Shown here in pieces: positions 28,101-34,699 of a DNA stretch of 64,000 nucleotides. The notes below the pieces were generated by a model that saw only the letters and a list, made by a program, of their open reading frames with translations, ran no database searches and was not told the DNA's origin. The DNA lies in contig NZ_JAMLJK010000001.1 of assembly GCF_023700005.1 (NCBI RefSeq), positions 1,017,366 through 1,081,365 on the forward strand, written 5' to 3'. A program made the translations under genes and the position numbers. Positions within the stretch are counted from its first letter, which is position 1. Each line of letters begins with the position of its first letter. The stretch is from Larsenimonas rhizosphaerae. Its GTDB lineage: Bacteria > Pseudomonadota > Gammaproteobacteria > Pseudomonadales > Halomonadaceae.

Positions 28101-29116
28101 TTCTTTGCGAGCTGTTCGCGGAGGTTCTGGATTGCGAGAAGGTCGGCATTGATGACAATTTCTTTGATCTTGGGGGGCACTCCCTGACGGCCGTCAGCCT
28201 GTCGGGCCTGATGCGAGAACGCATGGGGCGTGATATATCCATTGCCACGCTGTTTGAAGCACCGACGGTGGCCGGGCTGTGTACCCTGTCGGCCGCCTCG
28301 GAGCAGGATGGTCTCTCGGTCGTGCTGACGCTCAGTAACAAGCCCACCGGTACCCCGCTGTTTCTATGTCATCCTGCCGGCGGGCTGGGATGGTGCTATA
28401 CCGCGCTGGCAAGGTCACTGACGACGTTCGGGCCGATACATGCCCTTCAGGCGCGTGGTCTTGCCGATGCCTCGGAAGTACTGCCCGCCACGATGGAAAG
28501 CATGGCCCGGGATTATATGGCCGAATTGAAATACCATCAGCCCGAAGGGCCCTATTACCTGGCTGGATGGTCGGTTGGCGGCATGCTGGCACATACTCTG
28601 GCCTGTCAGTTGCAGGCCGATGGGGAGGACGTGCATATGCTGGCCATGCTGGATGCCTATCCAGGCGATCAGTGGCGCCACCTTGCTCCCCCCGGTGAGC
28701 AGGATGCCCTGACCGCGCTACTGCGCATTGCTGGCATGCCTTTGCCGGAAGCCGGGGTCGGGCGTAATGAGGTAATTGCCATGCTGCGCCAGGAAGGGCA
28801 TGCCCTGGGCAGTCTGTCGGCGCGGGTACTGGATGCCATGGTGGATGTGGTAATCAACAATAGCCGGCTGGTGCGTGACTCCACCCACCATGTCTTCGAG
28901 GGAGATGTATTGTTTTTCACTGCGGCAGCACCTCGGGATGAAGCCTGGCTTGACCGCCGGGGCTGGCAGCCCTACGTCACGGGTGAACTGGTGAACCTTT
29001 CCCTGCCGTGTGATCATCCGGGCATGATCAGCGATCCCGTTTCCAGACGTATTGCGCGCGAAATGGAGCGCTGGAAGGCCCGGCGTGGGGCCGACGTTGA
29101 ACTGGCGCACACTTGA
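25190..29116 (+). CDS. Single-module NRPS, EntF-like (C-A-T-TE), predicted serine-activating
   Basis: 1308 residues from the preferred ATG (GGAG seven bases upstream; the frame also opens at 25166). Condensation domain about 1-430, with His137-His138 and Asp142 in IHHLAADAY. Adenylation domain about 450-940, with FTSGSTGKPKG near 607 and LYGPTEAA. Carrier domain with phosphopantetheine Ser998 in DLGGHSL. Thioesterase with Ser1128 in AGWSVGG and a late CDHPGM histidine. The specificity residues read D-V-W-H-F-S-L-I-D-K, one conservative change from the EntF serine code. EntF condenses dihydroxybenzoate with serine and cyclises three units. With the Fur box, a catecholate siderophore step is the best guess, but no DHB genes lie in the window. 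Confidence 0.88.
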   Translation: MSSSFSCPLSSAQAGIWYAQQMSGSLTTYTTAQCVRLTGHVDVARLRDSICRMISEAPSLTARVELTREGLRQSWVPDHVPCVERVDLQQEIDPAAAAQRWKDAVLARGIDPTTGVLYRFALLEVSAERVDWFMAIHHLAADAYAYSLLQRRACELYCAALSGQPSPEAWFAPVTSMVDEEMVYQDSTAFTVDRAYWTERFSDDPDPVSLTDSTAMAAARSLRREIRLDSAVIDVLTRWSHERRLHPAEAFVAAVGAYVSRFTRLRDITLGFPMMGRMQGASLRVPTTQVNVLPLRLPLGPEHTPTQWAERARGELSGLRRHQRYRHEALQRDLERRPGARSLFGPQVNVMPFSSPDWPDCDASIDHLVAGPEHDISFYLHWDGIAGQAKLAVEANPNRYTTVTLRRHLKRLLAWVDTFCCHPETPLFTLPLLLSEERAELSRWNTTEHPVETTDLATLFERQARLTPESIALVDDAGACDYRMLNEQANQLAHWLTASGVQPGDIVGIAVPRSIYLEVALLATQKLGAAFMPLSSDYPVARLAYMIEQARPSLIISVTSERSLLPDTDVTVIMLDSDEGQETLTRMQLDNPDASVREPTALSYVLFTSGSTGKPKGVMIEHQAIVNRLLWMQATYPLDATDRVLQKTPAGFDVSVWEFFWPLLAGATLVMARPGGHKDPWYLAETIQSRKITTLHFVPSMLQAFLDQAPVADCTTLRRVFCSGEALMTSSQVQLHEALPQVELHNLYGPTEAAIDVSSWQCDRDDQRASLPIGRPIWNTTLHVLDEQRAQVPIGATGELYIGGMNLARGYLYREDLTLARFITHPLGGEGGRLYATGDLARWNDEGAIEYLGRLDGQVKLRGQRIELDEISAALNRVEGVQQSAVTVVTSHGDPVLVGYVVPEPHADLALQSLRGSLALELPSYMVPQHFCILTALPLTDNGKLDRRALPMPTFSGAEHYRAPRTEEERLLCELFAEVLDCEKVGIDDNFFDLGGHSLTAVSLSGLMRERMGRDISIATLFEAPTVAGLCTLSAASEQDGLSVVLTLSNKPTGTPLFLCHPAGGLGWCYTALARSLTTFGPIHALQARGLADASEVLPATMESMARDYMAELKYHQPEGPYYLAGWSVGGMLAHTLACQLQADGEDVHMLAMLDAYPGDQWRHLAPPGEQDALTALLRIAGMPLPEAGVGRNEVIAMLRQEGHALGSLSARVLDAMVDVVINNSRLVRDSTHHVFEGDVLFFTAAAPRDEAWLDRRGWQPYVTGELVNLSLPCDHPGMISDPVSRRIAREMERWKARRGADVELAHT

Positions 29117-29127
29117 GCAGAGGCAGC

Positions 29128-30048
29128 ATGACGGTACTGACGCTGGAAAGCGCCGTGGCACGGGGCTTTGCCCGGACTCCTCTGGTCGGGGCAGGAGAGG
29201 TGCACTGGTGCCCCGAAGTCATGGCTCGGTTGTTTTCATTGATCGCCTCACCGGTAATCCAGGCCTGTACTCGAACGCTGGTCATCGAGTTTGGCAGTCA
29301 GCGCCACCAGGCCATGCTTGATGATTACATTGCCGGTGGAGAGCTGGATGCCACGCGTCTGAGCCTGGTATCCGAAGACACTCTTCACGGCATGCTGTGG
29401 TCGCCACTGGTATACCAGCAGTTTCTGGCGCATGTGCGTGATGTAAACCTGACACTGTCTCCCGGAGCGCGCTGGCGTGTTCTTGCGGCCGAGGCGCCCT
29501 TTGACTGGTCATCGGCTACTGAAGCAACCTGGCAGTCGGCCATGGCGCGGCGTGATGCTCACTATGCTGATACGGTACGCCGTCACGTCATGGCGCAGGG
29601 CGAGACAGCGTTGTTGATTTTCGGAGCCATGCACTTGCAGAAGGGGCCGCCTGGCATCGGTGACTCGGCGTCGCTGGGCCACTGGCTGGCCGATGAGTTG
29701 ACAGCCATATGGCCTGCCATGGATTCCGAGGCCTTTTCGGTAGATCAATGGTTTACGTCTGATCATGATCAGGTGCTGGACCTTGCCGGGAATAAGGAGG
29801 TTGGCGGTCTGCCATGGTACCGGTTCAGTCGCCGCTCAGAGGGCGAGTCCATGCTGTCGGCACATGTTGATATGCTTTGGTATCCGGGGCCGGTGTCTCG
29901 CCGGGTAGCGGTTCCTGTCGAGCGGTTATCGGATGCCGGCTGGCTGGCACGTACCAGAGCTCGCCTGGCGCGCCGAAGCCCGGCACGTCAGGCGCAATTG
30001 AACGCGTTGCTGACTCGTGAAATGCATGAGCAACTGCGGTGCGAATGA
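29128..30048 (+). CDS. ChaN/erythromycin-esterase-superfamily-like protein downstream of the NRPS
   Basis: 306 residues, soluble, no signal peptide. The visible motifs are GAGEVHW (Glu24, His26), LVIEFGSQRHQ (Glu54), RDAHYADTV and LIFGAMHLQKG (His169). GE-x-H, a following acidic residue and a late histidine are the pattern of the TIKI/ChaN/EreA superfamily, whose members bind haem iron or hydrolyse macrolactones. The ATG at 29128 has AGAGG upstream; an in-frame TTG at 29113 overlaps the NRPS stop. Starting within 12 bases of the NRPS end, it is almost certainly in the same iron-controlled transcript. Superfamily placement is moderate; substrate unknown. Confidence 0.6.
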   Translation: MTVLTLESAVARGFARTPLVGAGEVHWCPEVMARLFSLIASPVIQACTRTLVIEFGSQRHQAMLDDYIAGGELDATRLSLVSEDTLHGMLWSPLVYQQFLAHVRDVNLTLSPGARWRVLAAEAPFDWSSATEATWQSAMARRDAHYADTVRRHVMAQGETALLIFGAMHLQKGPPGIGDSASLGHWLADELTAIWPAMDSEAFSVDQWFTSDHDQVLDLAGNKEVGGLPWYRFSRRSEGESMLSAHVDMLWYPGPVSRRVAVPVERLSDAGWLARTRARLARRSPARQAQLNALLTREMHEQLRCE

Positions 30049-30160
30049 GTGGGTAAAGGGGTATAAATCGGTGCCTGTTCAAGGCATTGCCTGTCACTAA
30101 ACTGTCTTAGGCTGATGACACACTCTATAGGTGTCACCCTTCATTGTCAGGAGCATTTCC

Positions 30161-30463
30161 ATGGAACTACATCAGTTCAGGCAGGCCGTTCGATATCATG
30201 ACAACCCCGAGGTTCGCGTCGTGCGCCACATGGCCGGTCAGCTGTACCAGGTAGAGCTGCAGCAGGCTCAGGGCGAAAGCAGTCTGTTGAAGAACCGCGG
30301 CAAGCCGCAACTCTTCCGCTCGCTGGACGCGGTATACAATGTGCTTCGCCATGTCGGCGTTCATCGTGCCTATCTGGTGCAGACCGTGCCGCATGATGAA
30401 GTCGTTGGTCGTCAGGCCATGTATTCCAGTCCGCTGTCCTCGCACATCCCCCTCGTCTTCTAG
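30161..30463 (+). CDS. Small conserved protein, DUF6482-like
   Basis: 100 residues. Sequence elements such as GQLYQVEL, GKPQLFRSLDAVYNVL and YLVQTVPHDEVVGR resemble short proteins annotated as DUF6482 in Halomonas and Pseudomonas; this is from memory and not certain. TCAGGAGC upstream of ATG 30161 supports this start rather than the longer frame from 30131. No membrane segment or metal motif. Monocistronic between the NRPS pair and hemH. Confidence 0.6.
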   Translation: MELHQFRQAVRYHDNPEVRVVRHMAGQLYQVELQQAQGESSLLKNRGKPQLFRSLDAVYNVLRHVGVHRAYLVQTVPHDEVVGRQAMYSSPLSSHIPLVF

Positions 30464-30640
30464 GTGGCCTGATCACGGGACCGGCTCTCGTGACAGGCCC
30501 TGTTTTATCCCTGCACTCCCATGGTTTATTCTCACAGGCGTATGTCATTTTCGGGCCAATCCACTGGATAGGCGTTTTTGATGAGCCGCCACCCGCGCCT
30601 GTTGATAGAATATGATTATCAAGAATCTGGGAGTGATTGA

Positions 30641-31630
30641 ATGAGTAACAGCGCACCGTTTGGCGTGTTAATGGTTAATCTGGGGACCCCTGAAGCCCCT
30701 ACACCAGAAGCTGTACGCAAGTACCTGGGGGAGTTTCTGTGGGATCCACGGGTGATCGACGTCTCACGCCCCGTCTGGTGGGCCATTCTCAATGGTTTTA
30801 TCCTGCGTACTCGCCCCAGGAAGGTGGCTGAAGCCTATGCCTCGATCTGGACGGATGAAGGCTCGCCGCTCATGTCATACAGCCGCAAGCAGCAGCGCGC
30901 ACTGGCGGCCCGGCTTGAAGCGTCCATGGGGCAGCCCATTCCGGTAGAGCTGGCGATGACATACGGCAGCCCAAGCATGGAAGAAGCCGGGCTCAAGCTC
31001 CGCAAGAGCGGAGTCGGCCGTATTCTGGTATTACCCATGTACCCACAGTTTTCACGCTCGACCACCGCCGCGGTCTTTGACCGGCTGGCGGATGCATTGA
31101 AACCCTGCCCGCACCTGCCGGAACTTCGGATGATCCGCGATTTTCACGATCACCCTCTGTATATCAAGGCGCTGGCAAATACCGTGCGCGAGCACTGGCA
31201 GGCACTTGGCAAGCAGGGGCATCTGATGCTGTCCTATCATGGCATTCCGAAGCGCTACGCGACCCAGGGTGACCCGTACCCGACGCATTGCGAAAGAACC
31301 AGCGAGCTGGTGGCCGAGGAGCTGGGTCTATCGAGTACGCAGTGGAGTCATACCTATCAGTCCCGCTTCGGGCGCGAAGAGTGGCTGAAGCCCTATACCG
31401 ATGTCACGCTCAAGGCCTGGGGCAAGGAGGGGCGCGAGCATGTCGATGTAATGTGTCCTGCATTCTCGGCAGACTGCCTTGAGACCCTTGAAGAAATCAG
31501 TGAGGAAAACAGGGAGTACTTCAAGGAGTCCGGTGGGGGAGAGTATCACTACATTCCGGCACTGAACGATCGTGATGATCATATCGATCTGCTGGAATCA
31601 CTGGTCAACCAGCATACCCAGGGGTGGTAG
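30641..31630 (+). CDS. hemH: Ferrochelatase
   Basis: Inserts Fe(II) into protoporphyrin IX, the last step of haem synthesis. 329 residues with MVNLGTPEAPTPEAVRKYL at the N-terminus, metal-site His200 in LSYHGIPKRY and the acidic Glu281 in SADCLETLEEI. The C-terminal part has no added membrane segment. Ribosome site GGGAG upstream. Its neighbourhood (iron-regulated NRPS pair upstream) is iron-related. A weak AT-rich palindrome before it is discussed among the rejected items. Confidence 0.97.
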   Translation: MSNSAPFGVLMVNLGTPEAPTPEAVRKYLGEFLWDPRVIDVSRPVWWAILNGFILRTRPRKVAEAYASIWTDEGSPLMSYSRKQQRALAARLEASMGQPIPVELAMTYGSPSMEEAGLKLRKSGVGRILVLPMYPQFSRSTTAAVFDRLADALKPCPHLPELRMIRDFHDHPLYIKALANTVREHWQALGKQGHLMLSYHGIPKRYATQGDPYPTHCERTSELVAEELGLSSTQWSHTYQSRFGREEWLKPYTDVTLKAWGKEGREHVDVMCPAFSADCLETLEEISEENREYFKESGGGEYHYIPALNDRDDHIDLLESLVNQHTQGW

Positions 31631-31641
31631 TCTGCCCTGAT

Positions 31642-31668
31642 GCAGTTCAGCGCCAGGCGCTGAACTGC
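31642..31668. terminator. Perfect inverted repeat between convergent hemH and mrpG
   Basis: GCAGTTCAGCGCC, one base, then its exact complement GGCGCTGAACTGC. It sits between the two stop codons (31630 and 31679). There is no T tract on either side, so it may act as a barrier or mRNA 3'-end stabiliser rather than a classical terminator. Confidence 0.6.
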
Positions 31669-31678
31669 TTACATCACG

Positions 31679-32044
31679 TCAGTTTCTGGCGATGTCATCC
31701 TCATCATCAAGCTCATACGGCTGACCCTTGGTTTCCGGGGCGCTGGGCAGTTTATGATGCAAACCGCTCATGGTCAGCAGGTGGGCGCTGACCGGTGTGG
31801 TAATAAACAAAAACAGCGTAATCAACATGTCCTGCAGGCTTGGATGGCCGTTTTTCAACCAGAAAAAGCTCATCGATGCGAGCAATACACAGCCAACGCC
31901 CAGCGTAGTGCTTTTGGTTGGCCCATGCAGGCGCATGTAAAAATCCCTGAACCGCACCATGCCCATTGCGCCGATCACGGCGAAGATGCCACCGGCAATC
32001 ATCAGGGCTGATACGGCCACTTCCAGTGCAAACCGAAGATCCAT
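31679..32044 (-). CDS. mrpG: Na+/H+ antiporter subunit G
   Basis: 121 residues, three hydrophobic segments in the first ~90 residues, with the family pattern GMVRFRDFYMRLHGPTKSTTLG. The hydrophilic tail is acidic. Last gene of the mrp operon; starts 9 bases after mrpF with AGGAGGGCAGA before ATG. Part of the hetero-oligomeric Mrp antiporter in the inner membrane. Confidence 0.95.
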   Translation of the reverse strand: MDLRFALEVAVSALMIAGGIFAVIGAMGMVRFRDFYMRLHGPTKSTTLGVGCVLLASMSFFWLKNGHPSLQDMLITLFLFITTPVSAHLLTMSGLHHKLPSAPETKGQPYELDDEDDIARN

Positions 32045-32053
32045 TCTGCCCTC

Positions 32054-32323
32054 CTATTCGATGATGTCGCCGCGAAGCAGATATTTGCAGACGGCCACGG
32101 TGCTGATGAAGCCCAGCATGGCAATAAGCAGGGCCGCCTCGAAGTACAGAGTGGTATTGAGCCACATGCCGAACAGAATGATCGCGCCAATGGCATTGAC
32201 GTACATCGTATCCAGCGCGGCCAGCCTGTCCGGAATACTCGGCCCGATGATCAGGCGATAGAAATTCAGGGCAATGGCCAGCATGAACAAGAGGGCACTG
32301 ATGGCAATGGCGTTGGTCAGCAT
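32054..32323 (-). CDS. mrpF: Na+/H+ antiporter subunit F
   Basis: 89 residues with three transmembrane helices and the signature RLIIGPSIPDRLAALDTMYVN. Its ATG overlaps the mrpE stop (ATGCTGA), so translation is coupled. Confidence 0.95.
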   Translation of the reverse strand: MLTNAIAISALLFMLAIALNFYRLIIGPSIPDRLAALDTMYVNAIGAIILFGMWLNTTLYFEAALLIAMLGFISTVAVCKYLLRGDIIE

Positions 32324-32814
32324 CCAAAGATCTCCTTGAGCGGCTTCTCGTAACGCTCATGAATTTCCGTGATCAGCGCTTCGGTGTCGTCAACATCCAG
32401 CGCGTGAATCAGTACCGTGCCTTCATGAGGGCGAAGGTGAGCCGAAATCGTGCCGGGTGTCAGTGAAATTGTGCTGGTCAGAACAGTGATGGCGAAGTTG
32501 TCCGTGATCGACAGCGGGTATACCACGAAGGCCGGTTTGGGTTTGTGTCGAAAGGACAGCACCAGCCGGGACACTTCATAATTGGCAATGATGATATCCA
32601 GCAGCAAAGTCAGGATGTACTTGACCAGCAGGAAAGGGCGTTTGATATCCGGCTGTTTGTCCCAGAAAGAGGCCGTCAGCCGTGGCAGGGCTATCCCGAG
32701 GACGATCCCCATCAAGATATTGCCCAGGCTGATGGAGTTCTGAAGCATCAGCCATACCATGATCAGCAGCAGGGTCAGGTACGGGGTAGGCACTAATCTG
32801 GTGGATGGAATCAC
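32317..32814 (-). CDS. mrpE: Na+/H+ antiporter subunit E
   Basis: 165 residues: two or three N-terminal hydrophobic helices and a cytoplasmic C-terminal domain with ITVLTSTISLTPGTISAHL, typical of MrpE. GTG start overlapping the mrpD stop as GTGA. Confidence 0.94.
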   Translation of the reverse strand: MIPSTRLVPTPYLTLLLIMVWLMLQNSISLGNILMGIVLGIALPRLTASFWDKQPDIKRPFLLVKYILTLLLDIIIANYEVSRLVLSFRHKPKPAFVVYPLSITDNFAITVLTSTISLTPGTISAHLRPHEGTVLIHALDVDDTEALITEIHERYEKPLKEIFGC

Positions 32815-34352
32815 GGTGAGACCTCCCCGGCAGGTGTCGGCATGGCCTGATTGATGGGCGTCGGTGTCAGGATAGCGTCCAGATAACGAGACGGATTGCC
32901 AAGCTGCTGTGCTGTTGACTGCGTATAATGCGTCAGGGGGCCGGCAAGGATGGATAGCAGCGGTGCCGCACCGATCAGCGCCAGCGTTGCCAGGCCACGG
33001 CGCTTGCCCATGAGCGGGCCACTGGGCTCGCCTTCATGCGAGCGCCAGAAAAAGGTCGAGCCCGCCCGTGAGGCAGCAACAATCGTACATAACCCGCCAA
33101 TCAGCAGAATCGGCCATAGCCAGAGGCGATCAGACCCTTCAGCACTTTGAAGAATCAGGGCCTTGCCGATGGCACCGGAGAAGGGCGGCAGCCCGGCAAC
33201 GCCGGCCATGCCGACAAGGAACAGGCCACCCAGCAGTGAAGACTGCCTAAGAGGTCGGCTTTTGACGATGCGGGCGCCGGCCTTGCCGCGCTGATCATCA
33301 ATGATATCAGCCAGCAGAAACAGTCCACCGGTCACCAGTGTCGTCTGAATCATGTAATACAGCAGGGCCGCCATGCTGTCATTTCCTGGCAGGCTGACGG
33401 CAGTCAGCAGCGTGCCGACCGACACCAGAATCAGGTAGCTGACCAGAGTGCGCATGTCCCGAGCCGACAGGCAACCTATGGCTGCCAGGGCCAGGGTGGC
33501 GAGCCCGCCCCACCAGAGCCACGGCGCGGCCATGTCTGCCAGTGATGCTGAGCGGTCACCGAACAGCAGCGAAAAGACGCGGATGATGGCATAAATGCCC
33601 ACCTTGGTCATGATGGCGAAGAGGGCTGCCACGGCGGCCGGTGCGGCAGCGTAGGCCCGTGGCAGCCAGAAATACAGGGGCAGCATGGCTGACTTCAGTG
33701 TAAACACGGTCAGCAACAGCAGTCCTGCCGACTTGACCAGACCGGTCCGGTCGGTACCAAGGCCTGCAATGCGAGATGCCATATCTGCCATGTTCAGGGT
33801 GCCCAGCGTGCCGTACAACACACCCAGTGCGATCAGAAACAGCGATGAGCCGGCCAGATTCAATGCCACATAATGGAGGCCTGACTGAGTGCGTGCCTTG
33901 CCGCCACCATGCATTAACAGGGCATAGGAAGCGATCAGCAGTACCTCGAAAAACACGAAAAGATTGAACAGGTCGCCGGTCATGAAGGCGCCATTGATAC
34001 CCATCAGCTGCAGTTGAAACAGGCCGTGAAAGTTGGAACCTTCCTCGTCCTGACCGGCACAGGCATAAATACAGCAAAACAACGCCAGTACGGAGGTCAG
34101 AAGCACCATCATGGCGGACAGGCGATCCAGAACCATGATAATGCCGAACGGCGGTTGCCAGCCCCCCAGGGCGTAATAGCGGATGGTGCCATCGCTGGCC
34201 ATGTAGACAAGCAGTGCGGCGACAACGACAAGCAGTGCCGTGGCACCCACGCTCATGGAGCGCTTGTAACGCGTGCCGACTTCGCGCCGAATCAGGGTGG
34301 CCAGACCCGCCACCAGCGGCAGTACGATGGGAAGGACAAGAAGATGATCCAT
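32811..34352 (-). CDS. mrpD: Na+/H+ antiporter subunit D
   Basis: 513-residue integral membrane protein homologous to the NuoM/NuoN proton-channel subunits of complex I, about 14 helices. The conserved channel region reads LKSAMLPLYFWLPRAYAAAP, with its lysine. Start and the mrpC stop share a base (TAATG). Drives cation exchange together with MrpA. Confidence 0.96.
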   Translation of the reverse strand: MDHLLVLPIVLPLVAGLATLIRREVGTRYKRSMSVGATALLVVVAALLVYMASDGTIRYYALGGWQPPFGIIMVLDRLSAMMVLLTSVLALFCCIYACAGQDEEGSNFHGLFQLQLMGINGAFMTGDLFNLFVFFEVLLIASYALLMHGGGKARTQSGLHYVALNLAGSSLFLIALGVLYGTLGTLNMADMASRIAGLGTDRTGLVKSAGLLLLTVFTLKSAMLPLYFWLPRAYAAAPAAVAALFAIMTKVGIYAIIRVFSLLFGDRSASLADMAAPWLWWGGLATLALAAIGCLSARDMRTLVSYLILVSVGTLLTAVSLPGNDSMAALLYYMIQTTLVTGGLFLLADIIDDQRGKAGARIVKSRPLRQSSLLGGLFLVGMAGVAGLPPFSGAIGKALILQSAEGSDRLWLWPILLIGGLCTIVAASRAGSTFFWRSHEGEPSGPLMGKRRGLATLALIGAAPLLSILAGPLTHYTQSTAQQLGNPSRYLDAILTPTPINQAMPTPAGEVSP

Positions 34353-34699
34353 TACTTGCGCTCCTCCCGGGGTTCATCCGTGCGCTGTCCGTCTACGCTG
34401 TCACTGCCCAGATCACCCCGAGTACGCATGGCCAGAATCACCACGAACGCCGTCATGGCAAAGCCGATCACGATGGCAGTAAGTACCAGTGCCTGGGGCA
34501 GCGGGTCGGCATAGGGCTGGCCGCTGTCCACGATGGTGGTATGGCCGGTGGTGATGCCGCCCATCGAGAAGAGGAACAGGTTGACGGCATATGACAGTAG
34601 CGTCAGGCCCACCACCACCGGAAAGGTCCTGCCGCGAAGGGTCAGGTAAATGCCACAGGCAGTCAGAATGCCGGTCACCGTCGCATAAAGGGCTTCCAT
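34352..34699 (-). CDS. mrpC: Na+/H+ antiporter subunit C
   Basis: 115 residues, NuoK-like, three transmembrane helices. DPLPQALVLTAIVIGFAMTA is the typical second-half motif with its polar intramembrane residues. Stop-start overlaps of one base (TAATG) with both mrpA and mrpD. Confidence 0.96.
   Translation of the reverse strand: MEALYATVTGILTACGIYLTLRGRTFPVVVGLTLLSYAVNLFLFSMGGITTGHTTIVDSGQPYADPLPQALVLTAIVIGFAMTAFVVILAMRTRGDLGSDSVDGQRTDEPREERK

Noticed and set aside
30604-30635. Possible Fur box before hemH (ATATGATTATCAAGAAT)
   Set aside because: Only part of one half matches the operator and the inverted symmetry is poor compared with the site at 25138.
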